A stretch of 64,000 bases of DNA from NCBI RefSeq assembly GCF_900101815.1, contig NZ_FNAO01000002.1, positions 62,001-126,000 on the forward strand, written 5' to 3'. This document shows, in pieces, positions 1 to 8,725 of this stretch; the first letter of the stretch is position 1; each line of letters starts with the position of its first letter. The DNA comes from Pricia antarctica (GTDB lineage: Bacteria; Bacteroidota; Bacteroidia; Flavobacteriales; Flavobacteriaceae). The position numbers and the translations under genes were made by a program. The notes beneath the pieces were generated by a model. The model saw nothing but the letters and a program-made list of their open reading frames with translations. It made no database searches and was not told the DNA's origin.

Positions 1-828
1 CACATTATACAGCTTCCATCTAAAAAAATTACCGTAGAGCTTAAATCCCTAAACAGTAAAAGTCTAGATCTGAACGCGCGGATGCCCTCGGCCTATCGCG
101 AAAAAGAACTTGAAATACGAAAGACTATCGCCGCTTCTTTGGCCCGTGGTAAGGTCGATTTCAGCTTGTATGTAGAATTTACAGGAAACGAGACTTCCGC
201 CGAAGTAAATGAAGTGGCGGTCAAGAATTATATGAAACAACTGCGATCGATTGCCGATGGCGATGATCTGCGTTTGTTGGAAATGGCCCTTCGAATGCCC
301 GATTCCCTAAAAACAGAACGCGAGGATATCGAAGACGACGAGTACGAGTCCATTCAGCTTGCCGTTAGGGAAGCGCTAAAGGAAATCAACACGTTCAGGT
401 CCGAAGAGGGAAGAGTACTGGAAAAGGACTTTTTACTGCGCATTCAAAACCTGCAGATTTTATTGGGAAAAGTGGAGCAAATGGATCCGGATCGTCAATC
501 GGATGTACGTAGCCGGCTAGAAAAAGCAGTATCCGATTTGCAAACCGATGTCGACCAGAACCGCTTTGAGCAAGAACTGGTCTATTATTTGGAAAAGTAC
601 GATATTACCGAGGAAAAGGTGCGGTTGGACAATCATTTGAACTATTTCGCCACAACGTTGAACTCAAAGGATTCCAACGGTAAAAAATTGGGATTCATCG
701 CCCAAGAAATCGGCCGTGAAATCAATACCATAGGCTCAAAAGCAAATTATGCCCCTATGCAGCAATTGGTAGTACAAATGAAAGACGAGCTGGAGAAAAT
801 CAAGGAGCAAATGTTGAATGTGCTCTGA
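1..828 (+). CDS. yicC: YicC family endoribonuclease, 5' end missing
   Basis: The reading frame is open from the first base and the first ATG, at 82, is internal, because residues encoded upstream (HIIQLPSKKITVELKSLNSK) already match the YicC N-terminal domain. The visible part is 275 residues, so only about ten residues lie outside the window. YicC proteins are cytoplasmic RNases acting on small RNAs and structured RNA. The C-terminal half (DUF1732) is visible, with the conserved end containing NHLNYF, GKKLGFIAQEIGREINTIGSKAN. The gene lies upstream of gmk in the same direction, a pairing common in many bacteria, with a 179-base gap that holds a hairpin. Confidence 0.93.
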   Translation, partial: HIIQLPSKKITVELKSLNSKSLDLNARMPSAYREKELEIRKTIAASLARGKVDFSLYVEFTGNETSAEVNEVAVKNYMKQLRSIADGDDLRLLEMALRMPDSLKTEREDIEDDEYESIQLAVREALKEINTFRSEEGRVLEKDFLLRIQNLQILLGKVEQMDPDRQSDVRSRLEKAVSDLQTDVDQNRFEQELVYYLEKYDITEEKVRLDNHLNYFATTLNSKDSNGKKLGFIAQEIGREINTIGSKANYAPMQQLVVQMKDELEKIKEQMLNVL

Positions 829-920
829 AAAAGTTGACAGCAACGGTACATGGTGAAAAAATTGTATAAGCCCACCTGCCGGACGGTTAGGTTTATTGGC
901 TTATGCTACTATTAATTTTA

Positions 921-950
921 GTATTTGGTTTCAAACCACAAACCAAATAC
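921..950 (+). repeat. 11-bp perfect hairpin between yicC and gmk
   Basis: Bases 921-931 (GTATTTGGTTT) are perfectly complementary to 940-950 (AAACCAAATAC) around an 8-base loop. There is no T run after it, so it is not a typical intrinsic terminator. It may limit read-through from yicC or protect the 3' end of its mRNA. Confidence 0.5.
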
Positions 951-1007
951 ACGAGTGCAGTACTATTTTTTGAATTTGAAACCTGCGCTTGAACTTGAAC
1001 TTTAATA

Positions 1008-1598
1008 ATGAAAGGCGGTAAACTCATTATATTCTCTGCACCCTCCGGGAGTGGCAAAACCACCATTGTACGCCATCTTTTGGAACAACCCGAACTGAAT
1101 CTGGCCTTTTCAGTGTCGGCAACCTCACGACCTCGACGAATCAAGGAGATAAATGGCGAGCATTATTATTTTATGTCCATTTCAGAATTTAAGAATAACA
1201 TCAAAACCGATAATTTTTTGGAGTGGGAAGAGGTATACCGCGATAATTTTTATGGTACCCTAAAGAGCGAGGTCGAAAGATTGTGGGGTGAGGGTAAAAA
1301 TGTCATCTTCGATATCGACGTCGCAGGCGGACTTCGAATTAAAAGAAAATTCCCGAAAGAAACCTTGGCCGTATTCGTGAAGCCCCCAAGTGTTGACGAA
1401 TTGAAAATACGCCTGAAAAAGCGCAGTACCGAAAGCGACGATAAAATTAACATGCGTATTGCCAAAGCCTCGGTAGAACTGGCTACGGCTCCCCAATTCG
1501 ATAAGATTATCAAAAATTATGATTTGGATACGGCACTTCAAGAAGCCCATGACCTGGTGGCGGAATTTATAGCCGAAAAACCTGTGCCGGGTGATTAA
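1008..1598 (+). CDS. gmk: Guanylate kinase
   Basis: Guanylate kinase phosphorylates GMP to GDP with ATP in the cytoplasm and is essential for GTP and dGTP supply. The 196-residue protein has the normal length. The Walker A loop is at residues 11-18 (APSGSGKT), and the GMP-binding region follows with SRPRR near residue 41 and the GEHYYF segment. FDIDVAGG forms the Walker B region. The ATG at 1008 places the P-loop at the usual distance from the N-terminus. nadD follows after about 100 bases, so yicC, gmk and nadD may be cotranscribed. Confidence 0.96.
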   Translation: MKGGKLIIFSAPSGSGKTTIVRHLLEQPELNLAFSVSATSRPRRIKEINGEHYYFMSISEFKNNIKTDNFLEWEEVYRDNFYGTLKSEVERLWGEGKNVIFDIDVAGGLRIKRKFPKETLAVFVKPPSVDELKIRLKKRSTESDDKINMRIAKASVELATAPQFDKIIKNYDLDTALQEAHDLVAEFIAEKPVPGD

Positions 1599-1604
1599 AA
1601 ACAG

Positions 1605-1685
1605 TGAGATTTCTGCAGAACCTTGGCAAGGGTCTAGATGTCCGTCCTCCCAACGACTCGGCTCTGGGCGGTCCTAGAAATGACA
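1605..1685 (+). repeat. Large imperfect hairpin repeat between gmk and nadD
   Basis: The ends TGAGATTTCT (1605-1614) and AGAAATGACA (1676-1685) are inverted over ATTTCT/AGAAAT. Inside them CTAG and GTCC/GGGCGG segments are again arranged in opposite orientation. The end pattern resembles dispersed palindromic repeats of Flavobacteriia that end in GAAATGACA. I infer membership in such a family; a genome-wide count would be needed to prove it. Confidence 0.4.
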
Positions 1686-1701
1686 AATAGTTCCCAAACT
1701 T

Positions 1702-2286
1702 ATGAAAAAAGTCGGCCTCTATTTTGGTACGTTCAATCCGATTCATATCGGTCACTTGGCCATTGCCAACCATATGGTGGAATTTTCTGACTTGGACGAG
1801 GTCTGGTTCGTTATTACGCCTTTAAGTCCCTTTAAAAAAAAACAATCGCTGCTTGACAACCATCACCGGTATCAGATGGTGTTCGAGGCCGTTCAGGACT
1901 ATCCCAAACTAAAGCCCAGCAAAATCGAATTTAATCTGCCGCAGCCTAACTATACAGTAGACACGCTGGTGCATTTGAATGAAAAATACGGGGAAGAGTA
2001 TCGTTTTAGCCTGATCATGGGCGAGGATAATCTTAAGAGCTTCCACAAATGGAAGAATTACGAGGTCATTTTAGAACATCATGATATTTACGTATATCCA
2101 AGAATTTACGAAGGACAGACCGGAGATGTATTTGATCGCCATCCGAAAATTCATCGGGTCGAAGCGCCCATAATGGAAATTTCATCCACCTTCATCCGAA
2201 AAAACCATAAACTAGGCAAAAACGTGCGGCCGCTGCTTCCTGAACCGGTTTGGAAGTATATGGATGAGATGCACTTTTATCGGTAA
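1702..2286 (+). CDS. nadD: Nicotinate-nucleotide adenylyltransferase
   Basis: NadD transfers AMP from ATP to nicotinate mononucleotide, giving deamido-NAD in NAD biosynthesis. The 194-residue protein carries the nucleotidyltransferase signature GTFNPIHIGH at residues 9-18 and the C-terminal ISSTFIR motif at about 160-166. The length is typical. It is the third gene of the yicC-gmk-nadD series; the ATG follows AACTT without a Shine-Dalgarno sequence, as usual in Bacteroidota. Confidence 0.95.
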   Translation: MKKVGLYFGTFNPIHIGHLAIANHMVEFSDLDEVWFVITPLSPFKKKQSLLDNHHRYQMVFEAVQDYPKLKPSKIEFNLPQPNYTVDTLVHLNEKYGEEYRFSLIMGEDNLKSFHKWKNYEVILEHHDIYVYPRIYEGQTGDVFDRHPKIHRVEAPIMEISSTFIRKNHKLGKNVRPLLPEPVWKYMDEMHFYR

Positions 2287-2333
2287 CTGGTTTGGATTTA
2301 TGAAATGGCAAGAATATTTTAGAATTCGGAATT

Positions 2334-3314
2334 TTATTCGTTCACATCGAAAAGTACGACCTCATACTCAAAGTTCTTGGTTTCGCCGTCCACGCCCACA
2401 TTCTTTAATGAGACCACAAACCTACTATCCTCGATAAGGCTATTGGTATCTATTGAAGGCTTCCAGACGATGGTTTCATCCCCAAAGCCATCTTTTAGTT
2501 TTTCGGTTTCTAAATTGACATTTTCTCCCGTCGCGGTCTTCATGGATATCGTGGTCTGGGTAAAGTCGGCCTTTGCGATGGAAAAAGACCATCGCGGATA
2601 GGCCAATTGCTTAGGTAGATAGCCTTTTGGGGGCCAGGCAATAAATTCAGGAGTGTCGGCAGGGCGCTCACCGGGGTTGCCGATTACCCAAATGGCATTG
2701 TAGCTACTCGTATTTCCAACTCCTATTTCTTGAAGTCTGGACCATAATAAATACCTTCTGTGTCCCACTGGGTAGTTGTCTTTACCTTGATCTTGCATGT
2801 AGGAATCGATGGCACCGGCATTTCGGGTTGAGGTCAACACGGAATTTTGTGCCGCTTCTTTGCCGTCTTCCGAAAAACACTTCCACTCGTTCGGTGGATC
2901 ATGTGAAAGGGTTCCGTTGGCGTGCATCATCAAGGCCGCATGTTGGGCTTTCTCGCTTTTCAACCTGTTTTCTGCAATAGCATTAGTAAGTCCTACGGCT
3001 TTTCTGAAATACAAAAGTCGCTGAAAGATTTTGTCCTTGGTATCCTGCGGCACGGTCCCGGGCTGGCAGTTGGGCTCGTTACCGGTCCATGACACCTCCG
3101 TGCCGGTGTCGCGAGAGGCATAGTAAAAGTCGGCGTATAACTGCTTGGCGATTGCCCTGTCGGCCTTGTCCGTTTCCTGTTTTCCTGTTACAGGGTTTTC
3201 CGTACCGGGGCCGTCCGTATGGGAATTATCTGGGTCTTTATTCGAATCTTTGCTACATGAGACGCTTAGAAGAACAACGGAGACTAGGATATAGGACAGT
3301 TGGGGAAGGCGCAT
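2334..3314 (-). CDS. CAP (SCP/PR-1) domain lipoprotein
   Basis: The protein has 326 residues and a lipoprotein signal ending SVSC at Cys20, so it should be lipidated and envelope-anchored. After a low-complexity linker comes a CAP-like domain: the AQHAALMMHANGTLSHDPP segment contains the expected helix and His, and VGHRRYLLWSRLQEIGVG matches the second conserved CAP segment. CAP proteins are secreted and have varied, often unknown, roles. The last 80 residues form an extra beta-rich region. The gene is convergent with nadD and appears monocistronic. Confidence 0.8.
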   Translation of the reverse strand: MRLPQLSYILVSVVLLSVSCSKDSNKDPDNSHTDGPGTENPVTGKQETDKADRAIAKQLYADFYYASRDTGTEVSWTGNEPNCQPGTVPQDTKDKIFQRLLYFRKAVGLTNAIAENRLKSEKAQHAALMMHANGTLSHDPPNEWKCFSEDGKEAAQNSVLTSTRNAGAIDSYMQDQGKDNYPVGHRRYLLWSRLQEIGVGNTSSYNAIWVIGNPGERPADTPEFIAWPPKGYLPKQLAYPRWSFSIAKADFTQTTISMKTATGENVNLETEKLKDGFGDETIVWKPSIDTNSLIEDSRFVVSLKNVGVDGETKNFEYEVVLFDVNE

Positions 3315-3395
3315 AAGAATGATGATTTCGGATGTTCGTCCTATGCTAACGCTTAATTTTCGGGATAGGTATATTTTTTTCGATAAATAGTAGGG

Positions 3396-3512
3396 CTAAA
3401 CAGCCAAGGTTGGCCGGTCATTTTCAAATCGATACTCGTGCAGGATACGGATCCATGGGGAAGAAACGACTAGGGAAAATAGGAAGCTAGCCATAAGAAA
3501 AAGGGTTTTCAT
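3396..3512 (-). CDS. Possible 38-residue secreted or membrane peptide
   Basis: A short frame starts with ATG at 3512 and encodes MKTLFLMASFLFSLVVSS followed by about 20 polar residues, so it looks like a signal peptide or single membrane helix. GGGG lies just before the ATG and a TACATTTG box lies 60 bases upstream. It sits in the 298-base gap before the CAP lipoprotein. I do not recognise the product; it could equally be part of a leader region or chance. Confidence 0.3.
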   Translation of the reverse strand: MKTLFLMASFLFSLVVSSPWIRILHEYRFENDRPTLAV

Positions 3513-3572
3513 TACCCCGTTGTAAATATACGACGCAAAGAAAAGAACGGTACGTTACACTAAGCTTATCTA

Positions 3573-3580
3573 CAAATGTA
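3573..3580 (-). promoter_or_regulatory. Putative -7 promoter box (minus strand)
   Basis: The minus strand reads TACATTTG, matching the Bacteroidota -7 consensus TAnnTTTG. A TTTG lies 24 bases upstream, slightly beyond the usual spacing. It would drive the small frame at 3512 and the CAP lipoprotein beyond it. Confidence 0.35.
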
Positions 3581-3612
3581 AGACGAGTTCGATTTTACGG
3601 TTCACAAAACCT

Positions 3613-5904
3613 TTATTCCATAACCTTGGCCGGAATAATTGTGCCGTCATATTCCTGATAATAGGTTTCCAAGAGATTGATGATGACTTTCATTAGGTCT
3701 TTGGTTTCCAATAGCAATGAGAAATATAGCGTGGTGTTCTTGGGGCTTGACTCTTCGGTACGTGTTCTTTCTACCTGTTTTTCAATTTTTTGGGATACTA
3801 AATCGAACAGTTCTTGTTTTCTTTCCAGTACTTTACCAATTTGTTCAAAAGACCTTTCGTCGAAAGCTTTTTTGGTATTTGTAAAAATCTCATCGAGTTT
3901 CTGGTCGATTTCTTTCAGTTCCTTGATTTGGTTGTACTTTAATTTTTTATGGTTGTTGTGAACGTGCTTGTGGCTGACCTTTCCGATATACTCCAGAGAT
4001 TGGACGATGTCGGTCAGCAGTCCTAAAATATTGATATAAAAATTACTTGCTCCAACGCTGGCCTCGTCCAGATTCTTGATGAAGTAGAAAATGTGGTCGC
4101 GCAGTTCGTCGATTTCTGCAGATAATTTTGCCCCCTGTTTTTTGTTCTTTTTTAGAAGACTAAGATCGTGCTTCGCCAAACCGTTGATGGAGTTGGTGTA
4201 TATTTTTTTGCTTCTCTTGATGACGTTTGATATGTTATCGGCACTTTCTTCTATAACGCCCTGGATTGAACTGCTTTCTGCTTTTTGTAAGCTGTCCTCC
4301 GCCCTTATTTCTTTGGATTTTTTGTTATAGGAAATATAATTTCTGGCCAATATCAAGATGGCCGCAAACAATAATATGGCTATAGCTGCACCTTTGCCAA
4401 AACTGATAAGAGCCAGAATCACACCGGATGCGACAAAGGCGATAATGGCCGTTCCGAACCATCCACCAATAACATTCAATACTCCGGCGACGCGGTAAAC
4501 GGCACTTTCAGCGCCCCAGGCCCTATCGGCAAGTGATGAGCCCATGGCCACCATGAAAGTCACGTAGGTGGTCGATAAGGGCAATTTGTACGAGGTCGCA
4601 ATAGAGATTAATATACCCGCTACCATAAGGTTTACTGCGGCCCGCACCATGTCGAAAGCCGGTTTTTCGTAGGTTTTGTCCCTTGCAAGGGCGATTACCG
4701 GTTTATGGAAACGTAAGGCCAACTTTTGGTTTAGCGCTTTCGGCAATAGCATTTGGGTGGCTTCCGATATGCCGACGGACAGGCGGACGATGCTCCTGGA
4801 TAAAAAATTCGGTTGAAAACGCTCTTTGGCCTCTCCTTCTCGGGCCAAATTAATTTCGGTATCGGATACGTACCGTGCTTTTTTCGACAGCCACAAGGTC
4901 GCTACCATAATCATTCCTGAAATAAACAGTAAGAACGTAGGAGTGGGTACTTTGGCGGCCAACACGTCCATTCCGAACTCGGTCGCCAGCTCACCTGACG
5001 CCTGCCAGGCCTCGTACGATTGCCATGCTGCAATGGGTACCCCGATAAAATTGACCAAGTCGTTGCCCGCAAAGGCCAAGGCAAGGGCAAAAGTCCCGAC
5101 GCCTATAATCAGTTTATAAATATTAATTTTTGCTAGGGTCATCAGCGAATAGGAAATTAACGACCATAACGCAAAGTTCATGACAACGAGCCACCAGGCT
5201 TGGGTCTCCAAGAATTGTTTTATCGTCATGGTTCCGATCAGGTTAAAACTCCGGTCTGCAAAAGCGGTTCCGCCAATACCCTTGATCAAAATAAAATAGG
5301 TAATCGCAGAAAGGGCAAAACCCCCGAACAGCGCGCCGACCCATTTCGCCTTTTTTTCAAAATCATAGCTAAGGAGCAGTCTGGAAATCCATTGCACAAA
5401 GGCCCCGACAGAAAACGCTACCACAACGGACAGCAAGATGCCCATAATGATTTCGGTGGCTTTCGATGTATTGATATAGTTGACCACGTCGCCAAAGGAA
5501 CCATTGTCGACCCCTATTTTTATCAAAGACATGGCCACAGATGCCCCCAAAAGTTCAAAAACTATGGAAACCGTTGTGGATGTAGGCATCCCCAGCGTGT
5601 TGAAAAAATCGAGCAATAGGATGTCGGTAATCATCACGGCCATAAAAATGAACATGATTTCGTTGAAATAGAATTCGCCAGGGTTAAAAATACCTTTCCG
5701 GGCGACCTCCATCATACCGCTCGAAAAAATGGCTCCCAGCGCGATACCTGCACTGGCGACGATCATGATGGTCCTAAAAGAAATAGCCTGTGATCCTACG
5801 GCGGAATTCAGAAAGTTGACCGCATCGTTGCTGACCCCGACGACCAGATCGGCAACGGCCAAAACGGCCAGTGCCACGATCATTATCAAGTATATATTAT
5901 CCAT
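3613..5904 (-). CDS. PiT-family inorganic phosphate transporter with PhoU-like tail
   Basis: The product is an inner-membrane phosphate:cation symporter. Both PiT signature repeats are visible: GVSNDAVNFLNSAVG near the N-terminus and AGNDLVNFIGVP in the middle. About ten to twelve hydrophobic helices are followed by a cytoplasmic, charged, helical C-terminal part (last 200 residues) resembling PhoU, as in Bacteroidota PiT proteins. I chose the ATG at 5904 (763 residues) rather than a TTG at 5931, because MDNIYLIMIVAL matches the usual family start. A porin gene lies 80 bases upstream in the same direction, suggesting joint phosphate uptake. Confidence 0.92.
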   Translation of the reverse strand: MDNIYLIMIVALAVLAVADLVVGVSNDAVNFLNSAVGSQAISFRTIMIVASAGIALGAIFSSGMMEVARKGIFNPGEFYFNEIMFIFMAVMITDILLLDFFNTLGMPTSTTVSIVFELLGASVAMSLIKIGVDNGSFGDVVNYINTSKATEIIMGILLSVVVAFSVGAFVQWISRLLLSYDFEKKAKWVGALFGGFALSAITYFILIKGIGGTAFADRSFNLIGTMTIKQFLETQAWWLVVMNFALWSLISYSLMTLAKINIYKLIIGVGTFALALAFAGNDLVNFIGVPIAAWQSYEAWQASGELATEFGMDVLAAKVPTPTFLLFISGMIMVATLWLSKKARYVSDTEINLAREGEAKERFQPNFLSRSIVRLSVGISEATQMLLPKALNQKLALRFHKPVIALARDKTYEKPAFDMVRAAVNLMVAGILISIATSYKLPLSTTYVTFMVAMGSSLADRAWGAESAVYRVAGVLNVIGGWFGTAIIAFVASGVILALISFGKGAAIAILLFAAILILARNYISYNKKSKEIRAEDSLQKAESSSIQGVIEESADNISNVIKRSKKIYTNSINGLAKHDLSLLKKNKKQGAKLSAEIDELRDHIFYFIKNLDEASVGASNFYINILGLLTDIVQSLEYIGKVSHKHVHNNHKKLKYNQIKELKEIDQKLDEIFTNTKKAFDERSFEQIGKVLERKQELFDLVSQKIEKQVERTRTEESSPKNTTLYFSLLLETKDLMKVIINLLETYYQEYDGTIIPAKVME

Positions 5905-5987
5905 AAGCTTCTTTAAAAAATCGACTTGCAAATATCCATGCTAACCCTAAATACAATGTTACCTAAAGGTTATATTTTTAGACGCCC

Positions 5988-7193
5988 TTAAAAATGTACA
6001 TCGACCTGCAAGCGGTACATCAGTTCGTCGCGTCCTGCATTCTCCGAAAGATAGCTCAAATCGGTTTGGACTTTCAATTTATGGCCGACGATGTACTTTG
6101 AAAGTCCCAAGGTATACTGTTTTTGTGGATTTCTCCCTGTGATGTCTTTATTTAGCTTGATATTGGTAAACCTTCCCGAGACTTCCCAGTTGGTTTTGAA
6201 CAAATATCCGGTTTGAAGGTTCAATCCGTCACCGACCTCAACGAGATCCCCGGTAAGGGTGCCATCAGCATTCTTGGCAATCGGATCGGTGGCGGTTCTG
6301 TGGGCATATTCACCCATAAGGGAAAATCCTCGGTATTTGAACATGGCATCCAAAAAAACGATATTGATATCGGTCTCGAAAAAACCAATATCGTTTACCA
6401 TATATGACCCTTGGTTACTTCGGTTTTTGACGGCGTTTTGGTTGGTGTCGTAGGTCGCGGCCAACATCAATTTCGGTTTTTCCTCCCTATCCTGGTCACT
6501 TCCGGTGTATTCGCCGTTACTGGCGAACAAACCAAAAGGCAAGAGTTCGACCCGGGCCGTATACTGATGCCCGCCTAAATTACCGCTGACGACGTTGCGA
6601 CCTTCCCCTTGGGAGAACGCCAATTTTTCACGGATTAAAAATTTTTCGGTGAGATTGAAATGATGCCGTAGCTGAAAGCCCACGTCCCGGTCGATGGTGA
6701 AACGGCTGTTCAATAAAGAACGGTCGACCTGTTGCAGGTTTCCCGAAGAGATGACCCGTTCAATATTTCCGGGTAATTTGGTCTGTCCGAACCAAAGCTC
6801 GAAGTTTTCGTGGAAATTCCACATGACGACAGCATCCAGAATGTAGCGTGGGGCATCCCCCGTAAAAGTAGAAGCTCCAGAAATATCGCGGTTCGACAGC
6901 CCGAGCTCTATCTTGTATTTCAGTTTGGGCGAATAGGCGAATCCATCGAATTTCAAACGGGCGCGCCTTACCAAAAAACTCTGTTCGGGATTTATAAGGC
7001 CTCCGTCCGCCCCTTCGTTCCAACTGGCGATGGATAACAACTGCATACGGGCGCCGATTTTCATGCTCCAAGTACTATCCTTTCCTACGAGATTAAAGAT
7101 ACCCTTTCCGAAACTAGGGGCGTCGGCCTCTTGGGCTTGGGTTACCAAGCTTGTCATGACTAAAAAGCTAAAAAATAAACGATTGGTTTTCAT
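5988..7193 (-). CDS. Phosphate-selective-type porin (OprO/OprP family)
   Basis: The product is an outer-membrane beta-barrel porin of 401 residues. The ATG at 7193 gives a clean signal peptide (MKTNRLFFSFLVMTSLVTQA, cut before QE); an upstream in-frame ATG at 7232 would add 13 charged residues. The barrel shows alternating strands, e.g. WSMKIGARMQL, the RRARLKFDGFAYSPKLKYK segment typical of this family, and an aromatic C-terminal end VDVHF. It precedes the PiT gene in the same direction, so it probably supplies phosphate to the periplasm, although the true substrate is inferred. Confidence 0.88.
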   Translation of the reverse strand: MKTNRLFFSFLVMTSLVTQAQEADAPSFGKGIFNLVGKDSTWSMKIGARMQLLSIASWNEGADGGLINPEQSFLVRRARLKFDGFAYSPKLKYKIELGLSNRDISGASTFTGDAPRYILDAVVMWNFHENFELWFGQTKLPGNIERVISSGNLQQVDRSLLNSRFTIDRDVGFQLRHHFNLTEKFLIREKLAFSQGEGRNVVSGNLGGHQYTARVELLPFGLFASNGEYTGSDQDREEKPKLMLAATYDTNQNAVKNRSNQGSYMVNDIGFFETDINIVFLDAMFKYRGFSLMGEYAHRTATDPIAKNADGTLTGDLVEVGDGLNLQTGYLFKTNWEVSGRFTNIKLNKDITGRNPQKQYTLGLSKYIVGHKLKVQTDLSYLSENAGRDELMYRLQVDVHF

Positions 7194-7381
7194 CAAAATA
7201 GGTCCAGTATGCTTAGGAAAAGACGCGGCCAAGGTTAAGTTAACGCTTAGATATTGTTAAATTAAGCGCAATATACAAACAAAAAAAATCGGCAAAATGA
7301 GCAAAGTCTACTAAATTGCGTTGCCATTCTGTAAAAACAGCAGTAAAAGGTATCTTGCACCATCCAAATAGCAGAAGTGAT

Positions 7382-8725
7382 ATGAACTGGTCAGCGCTAC
7401 TATCTCTAAAACGTTACGGCGACACCAACAAACGCCTTCGAAAAGAACAGGATGATACCCGCTTAGGATTCGATGTGGATTATGACCGGATCATCTTTTC
7501 GGCCGCATTTCGAAGTTTGCAGGATAAAACGCAAGTAATTCCCCTCTCCAAGACAGATTTTGTACATACCCGATTGACCCACAGCCTGGAAGTTTCGGTG
7601 GTTGGCCGCAGTTTGGGAAGGATTGCGGGAAAAAGGATTCTTGAAAAACATCCACATTTACACGACACTTTGGGCTATCGCTTCAACGATTTCGGTGCCA
7701 TAGTTGCAGCAGCGGCCTTGGCACACGATATCGGCAATCCTCCCTTCGGACATAGTGGGGAGAAGGCCATCGGGGAATACTTCGAGAATGGCAAGGGTAA
7801 AAAATATCGATCGGTTCTTTCCGAAATCGAGTATCAAGACCTGATTGATTTCGAGGGCAACGCCAATGGATTCCGATTATTGACGGAGTCAAGGGAAGGT
7901 GTAGAAGGGGGTTTACGATTGAGCTACGCCACATTGGGAGCTTTTATGAAATATCCAAAGGAATCACTTCCCAAGAGACCGACATCCCATATCGCGGATA
8001 AAAAATTTGGCTTTTTTCAATCCGGACAAAAAGCTTTCAAGGAAGTGGCGGAAGTGCTGGGTCTGCTTTCCAGGACTAATAGTGCGGAATTTTCATACGC
8101 ACGGCACCCATTGACCTATCTTGTGGAGGCGGCCGACGACATCTGTTATACCATTATCGATTTTGAAGATGGCATTAACCTTGGACTTATATCTGAAGAT
8201 TATGCCTTGGAATATCTAATTAAATTGGTTCAGAACACTATAAATACCAAAAAGTATAATTCCTTGGCCTATCAAGAAGATCGATTGAGCTACCTGCGTG
8301 CCTTAGCAATCAATACCCTAATCATAGATGTCGTTTCAATTTTTGATACAAACGAAGATAAAATACTGAACGGTACCTTCACAACTTCCCTTTTAGATCA
8401 AAGTCGTTATCAGGCCCAAGTAAAGGATATTATTGCCCTTAGCGTAGATAAAATATACCGCTCACCTGAAGTAATCGAGAAAGAGATTGCGGGCTACCGA
8501 ATTATTTCGGATATCCTCGAGGTATATACCAATGCTCTCATCCGAAAGAAAGGTCATAAAGCCTCGAACTATGATATGCTGATGTTACAGACCTTACCGG
8601 AGCTCTATAGAGATACCGAGACAACGATTTATACTATACTTTTAAATGCCTGTTGTTACGTGGCCAGTCTTTCAGATCGTGCGGCAGTGCATATACACAA
8701 TAAGATTATGGGGAAATCGCTTTAG
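7382..8725 (+). CDS. dgt: dGTP triphosphohydrolase (dNTPase)
   Basis: The protein hydrolyses dGTP (or dNTPs) to deoxynucleoside and triphosphate. It has 447 residues and the HD-domain metal ligands: H67 in RLTHS, the H115-D116 pair in AHDIGNPPFGHSGE, and a distal Asp in YLVEAADDICYTIID. The ATG at 7382 was preferred to an in-frame start at 7316 because MNWSALLSLKRYGD is the usual start of the family. Its TAG stop at 8723-8725 overlaps the convergent DUF3078 gene's stop by four bases. Confidence 0.93.
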   Translation: MNWSALLSLKRYGDTNKRLRKEQDDTRLGFDVDYDRIIFSAAFRSLQDKTQVIPLSKTDFVHTRLTHSLEVSVVGRSLGRIAGKRILEKHPHLHDTLGYRFNDFGAIVAAAALAHDIGNPPFGHSGEKAIGEYFENGKGKKYRSVLSEIEYQDLIDFEGNANGFRLLTESREGVEGGLRLSYATLGAFMKYPKESLPKRPTSHIADKKFGFFQSGQKAFKEVAEVLGLLSRTNSAEFSYARHPLTYLVEAADDICYTIIDFEDGINLGLISEDYALEYLIKLVQNTINTKKYNSLAYQEDRLSYLRALAINTLIIDVVSIFDTNEDKILNGTFTTSLLDQSRYQAQVKDIIALSVDKIYRSPEVIEKEIAGYRIISDILEVYTNALIRKKGHKASNYDMLMLQTLPELYRDTETTIYTILLNACCYVASLSDRAAVHIHNKIMGKSL

